Below are positions 24,993 through 38,096 of a stretch of DNA of 64,000 nt, one piece after another. Position 1 is the first letter of the stretch; every line of letters begins with the position of its first letter. Source of the stretch: Ruminococcus_C callidus (GTDB taxonomy: Bacteria; Bacillota; Clostridia; Oscillospirales; Ruminococcaceae); contig NZ_CP186925.1 in the NCBI RefSeq assembly GCF_049562855.1, positions 372,001-436,000 on the forward strand. The letters are read 5' to 3'. The translations under genes and the position numbers were made by a program. The notes beneath the pieces are model-generated. The model was not told the DNA's origin. It made no database searches and was given only the letters and a program-made list of their open reading frames with translations.

Positions 24993-25059
24993 TGCTGTAT
25001 ACGGAATACATATGTGCAAAATGAATAAAATCAGGCTTGTATTCTTTACGATTCTCTAC

Positions 25060-25433
25060 TTGACACAGTAGAAGAAGTGTGATATAATAATAAAGCTGTC
25101 GCACGAGAGCGAAAGTTGAGGAAACTTGTGAATAACGGAAACAGTGAAACGGATCGGGAGATCGACAGGGAGCGGTTGCAATTGTTCAAGAAAAGTTCAC
25201 TTGACAAAAAGCTTGAAGTGTGGTAGAATGAATAGGTTGACTGTTTTGGACAGGCTGTCGAGGAAAAAGAGAATATGGAATGAACTTCAGTTCATAAAAT
25301 GTTTACTTGACAAAATCGACAGAATGTGATAAAATAGAAAAGCTGGTCACGGCGAGAAGGAACGGAAAGAAAACAGGTTGAACTTCAGTTCACAAAATGT
25401 TTACTTGACAAAAACTTCTGAATGTGATATAAT
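25060..25433 (+). promoter_or_regulatory. Four tandem rRNA promoters
   Basis: Four consensus promoters with exact 17-bp spacers: TTGACA 25060 / TATAAT 25083; TTGACA 25201 / TAGAAT 25224; TTGACA 25307 / TAAAAT 25330; TTGACA 25405 / TATAAT 25428. The last two share an upstream block containing GAACTTCAGTTC and AAAATGTTTAC. Bases 25434-25628 are the pre-16S leader, without a gene. Confidence 0.85.
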
Positions 25434-25628
25434 ATAAAAGTTGCAGCACGAAAGCTGCTTCGAAAGTATCTTGAAAATTGAACAATGCACTACAAGCAAA
25501 AAGCCCTTGAGATTCCAAGAGATTGGAACTTTAAGAAGTCAGAAAAGACAGAAAAATCACAAAGGTAATTGCGAGCGAATCGTAATTGCTAGGATCGATA
25601 TAAAGACGCGAAGCGTCTGTATATACAA

Positions 25629-27145
<1,517 letters not shown>

Positions 27146-27282
27146 AGCACGAACGAAAGTTCAAAAGCTTCGGTCAGCAAGGGAGAGCAAGTAGAAAGAA
27201 AGCATTGTTCAATTTTGAGGATACTCAAGGAGAAAGAGTGTCTGCAAAAAGAAGCTTGAAAAACCGAGGGAAACCCGAACAT

Positions 27283-27358
27283 GGGGGTGTAGCTCAGCTG
27301 GGAGAGCACCTGCTTTGCAAGCAGGGGGTCAGGAGTTCGATCCTCCTCATCTCCACCA
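27283..27358 (+). tRNA. tRNA-Ala (TGC) in the 16S-23S spacer
   Basis: Acceptor GGGGGTG / CATCTCC (with G-T pairs), anticodon loop TTTGCAA, encoded CCA. Confidence 0.95.
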
Positions 27359-27361
27359 AAA

Positions 27362-27438
<77 letters not shown>

Positions 27439-27794
27439 CTCACTTTTCTTTTTCGTGAAAAAAGAAAAGTAAGCAAAAGAAAAAACAATTCGGGTTTACC
27501 AAAGAAAAAGCTTTAAACTTACACGATGGCTTTTGAAAGAAAATGATTGTGTAGGAAAGAAGTGTCTTGCTTGCAAGAGCAAATATCAGTAGATGAAAAA
27601 GATCATCTGTTGATATCTGTTCTTGGAAAAGGACAGAAAAAAGTGCAGCTTGAAAACAGAATAATGAAAGCAAATGCAAGTGAAAACTACGAGTAAGTAG
27701 AAACAACGACATGAAGGTGAAAAACCAAAATGTTGGGTAAAAAATACTACAAATAGTTGGACGCGAAAATTCTGAGAAGAACCAAACGAACAAA
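27439..27794 (+). other. 16S-23S spacer, distal part
   Basis: A-rich spacer between tRNA-Ile and 23S. It begins with a hairpin CTTTTCTTTTT / AAAAAGAAAAG and has no gene; the small reading frames across it are not supported. Confidence 0.6.
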
Positions 27795-30610
<2,816 letters not shown>

Positions 30611-30671
30611 TTGTTCATTGCGTCCCTTAACGCACTTCATTTGTTCTTCATTTATCTCTGTTTTTTAGTTC

Positions 30672-30787
30672 GCCGGTGTTTATGGCAAAGAGGTTCCACC
30701 CGTTCCCTTTCCGAACACGGAAGTTAAGCTCTTTTACGCCTACGATACTTGATCATCTCGATCTGGAAAAATTGGGCAATGCCGGCT
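30672..30787 (+). rRNA. rrf: 5S ribosomal RNA
   Basis: Terminal stem GCCGG / CCGGC, with the conserved CCACCCGTTCCCTTTCCGAACACGG loop region and GTTAAGCTCTTT. Ends approximate. Confidence 0.9.
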
Positions 30788-30793
30788 CTTTTC

Positions 30794-30837
30794 AAAAGGT
30801 TCGTTCTTACGGAACGAACCTTTTTTCGTTATCTCTC
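30794..30837 (+). terminator. rRNA operon terminator
   Basis: Stem AAAAGGTTCGTT / AACGAACCTTTT, then T run. Confidence 0.9.
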
Positions 30838-30903
30838 ACTCTGTTTGCTGTTTGGTGCATGGCGGTTCACTGAGGGATATATTTTCCTTTTTTTCGCCCC
30901 TAC

Positions 30904-30933
30904 TTGACAAATCCCCCTCTTTTATGGTATAAT
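30904..30933 (+). promoter_or_regulatory. Promoter of the CAT tRNA
   Basis: TTGACA (30904-30909), 18-bp spacer, TATAAT (30928-30933). Confidence 0.8.
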
Positions 30934-30972
30934 ATATCTTGCACTTATCTCTTATTCCTACACGTTTTCTTC

Positions 30973-31049
30973 GGGCCATTAGCTCAGTTGGTTAGAGCTA
31001 CCGGCTCATAACCGGTCGGTCCTGGGTTCGAGTCCCCGATGGCCCACCA
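30973..31049 (+). tRNA. tRNA with CAT anticodon (elongator Met, or Ile2)
   Basis: Acceptor GGGCCAT / ATGGCCC, anticodon loop CTCATAA, encoded CCA. The acceptor is fully paired, so it is not an initiator tRNA. Met versus lysidine-modified Ile2 cannot be settled by eye. It has its own promoter and a terminator at 31056-31088. Confidence 0.9.
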
Positions 31050-31055
31050 TATCAG

Positions 31056-31088
31056 AGCCGCCAGTGTTTCACGCACCGGCGGCTTTTT
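31056..31088 (+). terminator. Terminator after the CAT tRNA
   Basis: Stem GCCGCCAGTG / CACCGGCGGC (one mismatch), then TTTTT. Confidence 0.85.
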
Positions 31089-31092
31089 CATA

Positions 31093-31122
31093 TTGACAGA
31101 ACGATGTCGATTCGGTTATAAT
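31093..31122 (+). promoter_or_regulatory. Promoter of the HAD phosphatase gene
   Basis: TTGACA (31093-31098), 18-bp spacer, TATAAT (31117-31122), just after the tRNA terminator. Confidence 0.75.
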
Positions 31123-31158
31123 AAAGGTATCGGAATTCTTACCAACAGGAGGAACAGC

Positions 31159-31809
31159 ATGAAAGCAATTATTTTTGATATGGACGGCGTAATTTTTGAC
31201 ACGGAGCGTGTCGGCGATCAGGCTTGGCGGCAGGCGGCTGAAGAAATGGGCTTTGCGCAGATAGACGATGCCATTTCTCAGTGCCGCGGGTTGAACCGTG
31301 CCGATACCAAGGCGTTTTTCGAGAGGGAATATCCAGATTTGGATTACCTTGCGTTTCACAAGCGGAATCACGAGATCATGAACCAGCTGCTCGCAGACGG
31401 TATGCCGGTGAAAACCGGTGCGGTGGAACTGCTCCACTGGCTGCGGCAGGAGGAGTGGCGTGTGGCTCTGGCAACTTCTACTGGTCGGGAGAGCACCATG
31501 CACCATTTGGAAGCGGCACACATGACCGACCTGTTTGATGCGATCATCACCGGCGAACAGGTGGAGCACGGCAAGCCTGATCCGGAAATTTACGAAATGG
31601 CATGCGATGCCATTGGGGTTACGGCGGGGCTGTCCTTTGCGGTAGAGGATTCGCCCAACGGGATTCGCAGTGCCGCGGCGGCAAATCTGCGTGTCATCAT
31701 GGTGCCGGACTTGGTGAAGCCGAATCTGGAACTGCGGGAACTGGTAGTAACAGTACAGGAAAACCTGCTGGGCGTGCAGAAGTTTTTGGAGAAGTTCGGA
31801 GAGCTTTAA
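31159..31809 (+). CDS. HAD-superfamily phosphatase (beta-phosphoglucomutase-like)
   Basis: A 216-residue HAD hydrolase, ATG 31159 after AGGAGG. Motif I FDMDGVIFDTE (nucleophile Asp8, acid/base Asp10), an alpha-helical cap with QCRGLNRADTK, motif II ATSTGR, motif III GKPDPEIY, motif IV VEDSPNGIRSAAAA. Such enzymes hydrolyse or isomerise small sugar phosphates; the substrate cannot be read from sequence. Single-gene unit with a terminator hairpin at 31817-31853. Confidence 0.85.
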   Translation: MKAIIFDMDGVIFDTERVGDQAWRQAAEEMGFAQIDDAISQCRGLNRADTKAFFEREYPDLDYLAFHKRNHEIMNQLLADGMPVKTGAVELLHWLRQEEWRVALATSTGRESTMHHLEAAHMTDLFDAIITGEQVEHGKPDPEIYEMACDAIGVTAGLSFAVEDSPNGIRSAAAANLRVIMVPDLVKPNLELRELVVTVQENLLGVQKFLEKFGEL

Positions 31810-31816
31810 TCATAAG

Positions 31817-31853
31817 AAAATTGTGCATTTTACAAAAAAATATGCACAATTTT
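31817..31853 (+). terminator. Terminator after the HAD gene
   Basis: Stem AAAATTGTGCAT / ATGCACAATTTT. Confidence 0.75.
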
Positions 31854-31867
31854 ATGCGAAATAGAAA

Positions 31868-31896
31868 TTGACGTTGCTGGGATTTTATGTTATACT
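31868..31896 (+). promoter_or_regulatory. Promoter of the small dockerin gene
   Basis: TTGACG (31868-31873), 17-bp spacer, TATACT (31891-31896). Confidence 0.75.
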
Positions 31897-31977
31897 AAAA
31901 ATGAAATCGATGCATTTCCCCAGACTGTGAGGAAAGGGTTTGCAGTCTGGGGCAATGAAAAAGAAAGGGTGATTTCT

Positions 31978-32859
31978 ATGAAAAAAACGAAAAGGATACT
32001 GTCTTCTTTGATGGCATTGACACTTTCTGCCGCAATGATTGGATTATCACCGGTTTCAGCACAGGAAGATGCTACAGTGGGAAACAGTGCAAGCAGTCTG
32101 GCACAGATGCCCGAATCCAAGGACACCACCCAGAACGCACTGGATCTGTTGGAAGAAGCATTGCAGAAGGATCCGAATCCGGATCTTGCCCGCGAGAGAT
32201 TGTGCGAAGATCTGGGCGTTTCCGCTCTCACTGACCTGACTTACAGCACGCCGTATCACTATTACGATTTCTATACGCAGGAACTGGCTGTTCCGGAATC
32301 GGGAGATGCCTACACCTACTGGATCTTGCTGTATCGCGACGGCGTTTATTGCGGCAATCTGTCGGTAACGCCGGCACTGGGGCTGATTCAGAAAGATCTG
32401 AAACCCTATGCCTGCGTGGAAACGGCTCTGGAACAGCAGGACGATATGTGGTTCGGCGGTGCAATCGTTGACGGCCTGCCGGCGGAACTGGTGTATACCG
32501 GCGGCGTGATCTACAGCCTGAACTTCGGCGAAACCAAGACCGATCTGGTTTGGGGACAGCTGCCGCATTCGGACTACAACAGCGGCATGATAATTGAAAC
32601 CACTACCACACCGGCAGTCACCACCACACAGGAATCGAACCTGTCCATTCTGGGTGATGTCAATCTGGACGGCATTGTAGACCTGAAAGATGCGGTCTTG
32701 CTGAACAAGGCGGCAAACGGCACAGTGGCACTGAACGATGCACAGCTGCAAAATGCGGACTGCAACGCCGATACGGAAGTGAGTGCACAGGACGCTGTTT
32801 CTCTGATGCGGTTCTTGGTACACAACATCAGCACGCTGCCGGATACTTCTGCGGAATAA
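31978..32859 (+). CDS. Secreted dockerin protein with an uncharacterised N-terminal domain
   Basis: A 293-residue protein, ATG 31978. Signal peptide (KKTKRILSSLMALTLSAAMIGLSPVSA), then about 180 residues not assigned to a family (YHYYDFYTQELAVPESGDAYTYWILLYRDG; LVYTGGVIYSLNFGETKTD). A short TTTTPAVTTTQ linker leads to a C-terminal type I dockerin from about residue 225: first Ca loop GDVNLDGIVDLKDAVLLNKAA, second DCNADTEVSAQDAVSLMRFL. Dockerins bind cohesins on scaffoldins, so this is a cellulosome component without a recognisable catalytic domain. Terminator at 32899-32935. Confidence 0.85.
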   Translation: MKKTKRILSSLMALTLSAAMIGLSPVSAQEDATVGNSASSLAQMPESKDTTQNALDLLEEALQKDPNPDLARERLCEDLGVSALTDLTYSTPYHYYDFYTQELAVPESGDAYTYWILLYRDGVYCGNLSVTPALGLIQKDLKPYACVETALEQQDDMWFGGAIVDGLPAELVYTGGVIYSLNFGETKTDLVWGQLPHSDYNSGMIIETTTTPAVTTTQESNLSILGDVNLDGIVDLKDAVLLNKAANGTVALNDAQLQNADCNADTEVSAQDAVSLMRFLVHNISTLPDTSAE

Positions 32860-32898
32860 CATCGTCTGATTGCGGAATCATTTGTATTCGTGAACGAA

Positions 32899-32935
32899 CG
32901 CATCTCTCTGGTTAGAGAGGTGCGTTTTTTGTTTT
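32899..32935 (+). terminator. Terminator after the small dockerin gene
   Basis: Stem ACGCATCTCTCT / AGAGAGGTGCGT, then TTTTT. Confidence 0.85.
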
Positions 32936-32983
32936 TGCGGCAATCACAAATTTGAATAAAATGTAAATTTTCCGGAATATCTC

Positions 32984-33042
32984 TTGACGAAACTAGCACA
33001 TGTGCTATAATAGTGTTAGCACTTAAAAAGCAAGAGTGCTAA
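32984..33042 (+). promoter_or_regulatory. htpG promoter with CIRCE (HrcA) operator
   Basis: TTGACG (32984-32989), 16-bp spacer, TATAAT (33006-33011). Directly after it is TTAGCACTT-N9-GAGTGCTAA (33016-33042), which differs by one base from the CIRCE consensus. A 14-base palindrome TAGCACATGTGCTA spans the spacer (32994-33007). Confidence 0.9.
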
Positions 33043-33081
33043 TTTCGCATTTTTGCAATTGATTTTGACAAGGAAGGAGAT

Positions 33082-35025
33082 GTGCCGCGGAGCCGAGAGG
33101 CTCTCCGGTGCAAACAGAAACAAATGGAACAGAAACAATTTCAGGCAGAATCCAAAAAACTGATGGACATGATGATCCATTCGATCTATACCCATAAGGA
33201 GATCTTTCTCCGCGAACTGATCTCCAACGCCAGCGATGCCATTGATAAGCTGTATTTCAAGTCGCTGACGGACGACAGCGTGGGCATGAACAAGTCCGAC
33301 TTCAAGATCACACTGGCTGTGGACAAGGATGCTCGCACCCTGACCATTACCGATAACGGTATCGGCATGACCAAGGCGGAAATGGAGGAGCATCTGGGCA
33401 CGATCGCCAACAGCGGCTCGCTCCAGTTCAAGAAAGAGAACAATCTGGCAGAAGATAACCAGATCATCGGGCAGTTCGGTGTCGGCTTCTATTCCGCATT
33501 CATGGTTTCCAAGCGTGTTACAGTCAAGTCGCTGGCATTCGGCGAAAAGCAGGCGTATGTATGGCAGTCCGAGGGCGTAGAGGGCTACACCATGGATACC
33601 TGCGAGAAGGATACCGTGGGTACGGAGATCACACTGGAACTGCTGGACGATGTGGCAGCAGATGCAGAGGGCAACGGCGGCGAAAACTACAGCGAATTCC
33701 TCGACCAGTACCGAATTCAGAGTCTGGTAAAGCGGTACAGCGATTATATTCGCTTCCCGATCTGTATGGACATGACCAAGAGCCGGAAGAAAGAGGATTC
33801 CGACGAGTACGAGGAATATGTGGAAAATGTCACATTGAACAGCATGGTGCCGCTGTGGCATAAGAACAAGAATGAGATCAGCGAAGAAGAATACAACAGT
33901 TTCTATAAAGATAAGTGCGGCGATTATACGGATCCGCTGTGCCATATGCATGTGCGGAACGAAGGTACCATTACTTATGATGCCCTGCTGTATATCCCGT
34001 CCCATACTCCGTTCAACTACTACAGCAAGGACTACGAAAAGGGCTTGCAGCTGTATGCCAACGGTGTGCTGATCATGGATCGCTGCGAAGATCTGCTGCC
34101 GGATTATTTCAGCTTTGTCAAGGGTCTGGTGGACTCCGAAGATCTGTCCCTGAACATTTCCAGAGAAATGCTCCAGCACGACGCACAGCTTCGCCAGATC
34201 GCACGGAGCATCGAGCGTACCATTAAGAATGAACTCCAGCGTATGATGAAGAACGATCGGGAGAAATACGAGAAGTTCTATCAGGCATTCGGCTTGCAGC
34301 TGAAGTACGGCATCTATCAGGACTACGGCATGCACAAAGATCTGCTGCAAGACCTGCTGCTGTTCCCGTCCTCCAAGGACGGCAAGCTGGTATCCCTGAA
34401 AGAATACGTAGACCGTATGCCGGAGGGACAGGACAAGATTTACTATGCCGCAGGCGAGAGCATTGCCCGCATTGAATCTCTGCCCCAGACCGAACAGGTC
34501 AAGGATAAGGGCTACGAGATCCTGTACTTCACCGAGAATGTGGACGAATTCGCAATCCGCATGATGCAGGGCTATCAGGAGAAACAGTTCCAGTCCGTTC
34601 TGGACAGCAACCTCGATCTGGAATCTGAGGAGGAAAAGAAGGAACTGGAAGAAAAGCAGGAATCCAGCAAGGACATGCTGGAAGCTGTCAAGAAGGCTCT
34701 GGAGGGCAAGGTCGGCAACGTCAAGCTGTCCGGCCGCCTGAAATCGCATCCGGTCTGCCTGTCCAGCGAGGGCGAACTCTCTATGGAAATGGCAAAGACG
34801 CTGAACGCAATGCCGGGCACCGAGGGACAGAAGTTGCAGGCACAGACTGTTCTGGAAATCAATCCGGAACACCCGATCTATCAGCGTCTGATGGAACTCC
34901 AGACTGGCGACAGTGCAAAGCTGGACGACTACGCAAAGCTGCTGTACGATCAGGCTCTGCTGATTGCCGGCATGCCGGTAGAAGATCCGGTGGCATTCTC
35001 CAATCGTATCTGTGACTTGATGTAA
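33082..35025 (+). CDS. htpG: Molecular chaperone HtpG (Hsp90)
   Basis: An Hsp90 family chaperone. The GTG at 33082 (647 residues) has AAGGAAGG upstream at good spacing; ATG 33124 (633 residues, MEQKQFQAESKKLM) gives the usual family N-terminus but has no RBS, so GTG is chosen with reserve. ATPase domain: FLRELISNASDAIDKLYF, DNGIGMTKAEM, IGQFGVGFYSAFMV. Middle domain: SHTPFNYYSKDYEKGLQLYANGVLI with LNISREMLQ; the C-terminal dimerisation domain is intact. The stretch between the two starts can form a GC-rich hairpin. Regulation by HrcA is inferred from the CIRCE site. Confidence 0.95.
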   Translation: MPRSREALRCKQKQMEQKQFQAESKKLMDMMIHSIYTHKEIFLRELISNASDAIDKLYFKSLTDDSVGMNKSDFKITLAVDKDARTLTITDNGIGMTKAEMEEHLGTIANSGSLQFKKENNLAEDNQIIGQFGVGFYSAFMVSKRVTVKSLAFGEKQAYVWQSEGVEGYTMDTCEKDTVGTEITLELLDDVAADAEGNGGENYSEFLDQYRIQSLVKRYSDYIRFPICMDMTKSRKKEDSDEYEEYVENVTLNSMVPLWHKNKNEISEEEYNSFYKDKCGDYTDPLCHMHVRNEGTITYDALLYIPSHTPFNYYSKDYEKGLQLYANGVLIMDRCEDLLPDYFSFVKGLVDSEDLSLNISREMLQHDAQLRQIARSIERTIKNELQRMMKNDREKYEKFYQAFGLQLKYGIYQDYGMHKDLLQDLLLFPSSKDGKLVSLKEYVDRMPEGQDKIYYAAGESIARIESLPQTEQVKDKGYEILYFTENVDEFAIRMMQGYQEKQFQSVLDSNLDLESEEEKKELEEKQESSKDMLEAVKKALEGKVGNVKLSGRLKSHPVCLSSEGELSMEMAKTLNAMPGTEGQKLQAQTVLEINPEHPIYQRLMELQTGDSAKLDDYAKLLYDQALLIAGMPVEDPVAFSNRICDLM

Positions 35026-35064
35026 AATTGCAGGCTGTCCAAGCCTGAGAAAACACTGAATAAA

Positions 35065-35236
35065 GGCAATACCGCACAAAGAGCGTCTGGCGACTTTGCA
35101 CGCCATCTGCTTGCAAATTTTCCGTCATATTTCACAAAAATGCTCGTGAATACATCCAGTATTCACTCCGCTTTTTGTTTCATCTGACGAAAAATTTGAC
35201 GACGCATCTGTCGCACAATCTTTGTGCGGTATTGCC
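35065..35236 (+). mobile_element. MITE-like element, family B short form (172 bp) with TAAA duplication
   Basis: Ends GGCAATACCGCACAAAG / CTTTGTGCGGTATTGCC, TAAA at 35061-35064 and 35237-35240. It lacks the nested 162-bp block. The flanking bases AAACACTGAATAAA look like a broken family A left end, so it probably inserted into an older element. Confidence 0.9.
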
Positions 35237-35241
35237 TAAAC

Positions 35242-35280
35242 AAAAAAGCGGCTTACTTTTTCAGTAAGCCGCTTTTGTTT
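35242..35280. terminator. Bidirectional terminator between htpG and znuB
   Basis: Stem AAAAGCGGCTTACT / AGTAAGCCGCTTTT, with A and T runs on either side serving both convergent transcripts. Confidence 0.85.
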
Positions 35281-35294
35281 TATGGCTGTTTCTT

Positions 35295-36140
35295 TTATTT
35301 TCTCCGGAGCACTGCCCCTGTGCCGCAGCAGCCCAGAAATGCTACCAGATCGGCAATGACAATGGTTGCCCCCACCGGCGTGGAAGCCAGTATCGAGATC
35401 AGCAGTCCCACTACAGCACAGACGACGGAGATCACCGCTGCACAGAAAATCACGCCGCGAAAACTCCGGAACAGCCGCATGGCGGACAGTGCCGGAAAAA
35501 CGATCAGTGCGGAAGTCAGCAGAGAACCTACCAGATTCATGGCAAGGACAATGATGACTGCCGTGACTACTGCGATCAGCAGGTTGTACATGCCGGCACG
35601 GATCCCCGTGGCTGCGGCAAAGGTTTCGTCAAAGGTGACGGCGAAAATCTTGTGGTAGAACAACAGGAAAATCGCCATGACGACCACAGACATGCCCACG
35701 CAGAGCCAGACATCGCTTTTCGAAAGCGTCAGGATCAGCGTGGAGCCAAACAGCGTGCTGCACACATCGCCGGAGATGTTGGCGGAGGAGGAGAACAAGT
35801 TCTGTATCAGATAGCCGATTGCCAACGCACTGACAGACAGCATGGCAATGGCAGCATCGCCTTTGATCTTGGCATTCTGGTTGGCACAGAGCAAGATCAC
35901 TGCACAGACCACTGTGACCGGCATTACCAGCAGCATGTTGTTGCTGAGCCGCAGCACCGTGGCAATGGCAAGTGCCCCGAATGCCACGTGAGAAAGTCCG
36001 TCCCCGATGACGGAAAACCGTTTCAGCACCAGCGTAACTCCCAGCAGGGAGGAACACAGAGCGATCAGTACCCCTGCGATCAGGGCGTACCGGACAAATG
36101 AAAATGACAGATACCCTGTCAGCTGTTCCCAGATACTCAT
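35295..36140 (-). CDS. znuB: Zinc ABC transporter, permease
   Basis: A 281-residue ABC-3 family permease with about eight membrane segments. Family landmarks: FSVIGDGLSHVAFGALA near residue 43, LVGSLLTSALIVFPALSAM near residue 212. Its start overlaps the stop of the ATPase gene by four bases (ATGA), which points to translational coupling. Last gene of the leftward znuA-znuC-znuB operon. Assignment to zinc rests on the substrate-binding partner and the upstream Fur-family box; manganese is possible. Confidence 0.9.
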   Translation of the reverse strand: MSIWEQLTGYLSFSFVRYALIAGVLIALCSSLLGVTLVLKRFSVIGDGLSHVAFGALAIATVLRLSNNMLLVMPVTVVCAVILLCANQNAKIKGDAAIAMLSVSALAIGYLIQNLFSSSANISGDVCSTLFGSTLILTLSKSDVWLCVGMSVVVMAIFLLFYHKIFAVTFDETFAAATGIRAGMYNLLIAVVTAVIIVLAMNLVGSLLTSALIVFPALSAMRLFRSFRGVIFCAAVISVVCAVVGLLISILASTPVGATIVIADLVAFLGCCGTGAVLRRK

Positions 36141-36844
36141 GCTTCTGTCCCTCCTGTGTATGTCTGTCCGATCTTGCTGCGGAGATAGTCCTCTTTGGTG
36201 CCGAAAAACAGGGGCGTTTTGCTGATGTGCAGCACGTGGGAGGCGTATTTTACAGCGGCTTCCATGTCGTGGGAAACCATGAGAATGGTGATGCCGTCTT
36301 TCCGGTTCAGCTGGGCGATCAGCTCATACAGTTCCAGCTGTGCCTTGGGATCCAGCCCCGTGACAGGTTCGTCCAGTACCAGCATTTTCTGAGTTGCCCC
36401 CAGAGCCCGTGCCAGAAGCACCCGCTGCTGCTGGCCGCCGGAAAGTTCCCGATAGCACCGCTTTGCCAGATGCGTGATGCCCAGCCGTTCCATGTTGTCC
36501 AGTGCCAGCTGTTTTTCCTGCTTGGTATAAAACGGACGGAAGCCGCTGTGATTCAGGCAGCCGGAACGGACGATTTCCAGCACCGATGCGGGAAAGTCCC
36601 GCTGTACTGCCGTCTGCTGGGGCAGATAGCCGATCTCGTCCGGCTGTAATCCGTCGCCGGTGGTAATGGTTCCCGCCATAGGGGATTTCAGCCCCAGAAT
36701 CGCTTTCATCAGCGTACTTTTGCCGGAGCCGTTTTCCCCTACAATATAGAGGTAATCTCCCGTCTGCACGGAGAAGTTCAGGTGTTCGATGACCACATTG
36801 CCCTCATAGCCCAATGTGACATCTTTTCCAATGAGTTGTGCCAT
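36137..36844 (-). CDS. znuC: Zinc ABC transporter, ATP-binding protein
   Basis: A 235-residue ABC ATPase: Walker A GENGSGKST near residue 36, Q-loop LPQQ, signature ELSGGQQQRVLLARAL, Walker B MLVLDEP, H-loop VSHD. Overlaps znuB by four bases and follows znuA by 16 bases. Confidence 0.93.
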   Translation of the reverse strand: MAQLIGKDVTLGYEGNVVIEHLNFSVQTGDYLYIVGENGSGKSTLMKAILGLKSPMAGTITTGDGLQPDEIGYLPQQTAVQRDFPASVLEIVRSGCLNHSGFRPFYTKQEKQLALDNMERLGITHLAKRCYRELSGGQQQRVLLARALGATQKMLVLDEPVTGLDPKAQLELYELIAQLNRKDGITILMVSHDMEAAVKYASHVLHISKTPLFFGTKEDYLRSKIGQTYTGGTEA

Positions 36845-36860
36845 AGATTTTCACGCCCCC

Positions 36861-37847
36861 TCAAGAGTTCAGTGCCTGTTTCAGCACATCATAATTTTCC
36901 TGCATTTTTGACAGATAGGTAACGCCGGTATCGATCTCCTTTTGCGATACTGCCTGTAGAGATTGCAGCGTCAGAATTTTCCCGTCTGAGCCGGCATTTT
37001 CCAGAATGGTTTTCGCCAGTGAGGAATTGCTGCCCTCGGTGACCAGCACACAGGGTAGATGCAGAGATTCTACCTTTTCCGATAGGAATACAATGGTTTC
37101 AAAGCTTGCTTCTGTTTCTGCGGAGCAGCCCGGAAATGCGGCGTAATAAGTCAGTCCGTAATCTTCTGCCAGATACCGGAACGGAAAGCGGTCTGCCACC
37201 ACAATGGTATCCCGTGCCGCCTGCGAAGTCATTTCGGTAAAGTCGCTGTCCAGCTCCTGTAATTTCTGGAGATAGTCGGTGCAGTTCTGGTTGTAGATGT
37301 CCTCATGTGCGGGATCTGCTTTGCACAACGCCTCTTTCATGGCAGTGCATGCCAGTGCAGCTCGCCGCAGGGACAGCCACACATGTTCGTCCAGTTCCGG
37401 CGGCTCCTCGTGGGAATCGCTTTCGTCATCGTGGTGGTCGTGTTCATGTTCTGCCTGCATGCCCTCTGCCAGCACTTCCTCGTCAGCGTCAGCGGCTTCT
37501 GCCATGGAAACCAGCTGTGCGGTGCGGTTCTCGGTGGTGTCCAACACGTCGTTGACCCATGTATCCGAAATGCCGCCTACGTAGCAGAACACATCTGCCC
37601 TGGCGATCATGGCAATGTCCCGTACAGAGGGCTGATAGCTGTGCAGGTCTGTGCCGTTTTTCACCAGCAGTGTCAGGTCTACGTTGTTCACACCCTGTGT
37701 CAGCTGTCTTGCCCAGTCGTATTCGGGAAAAATGGTGCAGACAACTTGCAGCCGGTCGTCTGTTTTCGGCAGCGTTCCGCCGCAGCCGTTCAAAAAAAAG
37801 CTCCACCCGAAGCAGAGCATCAGCAAAAAAGCCAGTTTTCGTTTCAT
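36861..37847 (-). CDS. znuA: Zinc-binding lipoprotein of the ABC importer
   Basis: A 328-residue ZnuA/AdcA-type binding protein. Lipoprotein signal with LNGC and Cys22. Metal ligands: His in TDLHSYQPS (about 69), a His/Asp/Glu-rich flexible loop (EHEHDHHDDESDSHEE, about 134-149) typical of zinc rather than manganese proteins, and His in ELDEHVWLS. A linking helix and second lobe follow (ETEASFETIVFLSEKVES). First gene of the operon, under a promoter with a Fur-family palindrome. Confidence 0.92.
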   Translation of the reverse strand: MKRKLAFLLMLCFGWSFFLNGCGGTLPKTDDRLQVVCTIFPEYDWARQLTQGVNNVDLTLLVKNGTDLHSYQPSVRDIAMIARADVFCYVGGISDTWVNDVLDTTENRTAQLVSMAEAADADEEVLAEGMQAEHEHDHHDDESDSHEEPPELDEHVWLSLRRAALACTAMKEALCKADPAHEDIYNQNCTDYLQKLQELDSDFTEMTSQAARDTIVVADRFPFRYLAEDYGLTYYAAFPGCSAETEASFETIVFLSEKVESLHLPCVLVTEGSNSSLAKTILENAGSDGKILTLQSLQAVSQKEIDTGVTYLSKMQENYDVLKQALNS

Positions 37848-37888
37848 ATTCTCTCACTTCCGTCCGTTGGAATTGCAGTATTTGAAAT

Positions 37889-37939
37889 TGAAAATGATTT
37901 TCATATTCGCATTATAACATAGGAACGAAGGTTTGTCAA
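37889..37939 (-). promoter_or_regulatory. zn operon promoter and Zur/Fur-type operator
   Basis: On the minus strand: TTGACA (37939-37934), 17-bp spacer, TATAAT (37916-37911). Just downstream is TGAAAATGATTTTCA (37903-37889), a perfect 7-1-7 inverted repeat of the Fur-family form, sitting over the expected start site. Confidence 0.8.
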
Positions 37940-37980
37940 GGGGATTTTCAGAGAAATTTGCAGGAACCTGCTGGAAACAC

Positions 37981-38009
37981 TTGACGAAACGAGAGAAATG
38001 TAGTAAAAT
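37981..38009 (+). promoter_or_regulatory. Promoter of the 96-residue protein gene
   Basis: TTGACG (37981-37986), 17-bp spacer, TAAAAT (38004-38009). It is divergent from the zinc operon promoter. Confidence 0.65.
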
Positions 38010-38096
38010 AAAAAAGATAGGGGAGTGCAGCCCGCGTTTTGTGCGACTGGCATTTCGCGGCGGCTTCCCACAGGATACGGAAAGGAGCAGATCACG

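Noticed and set aside
33016..35106. A 696-codon minus-strand frame across htpG
   Set aside because: Shadow frame opposite a conserved chaperone; its start lies in a repeat element.
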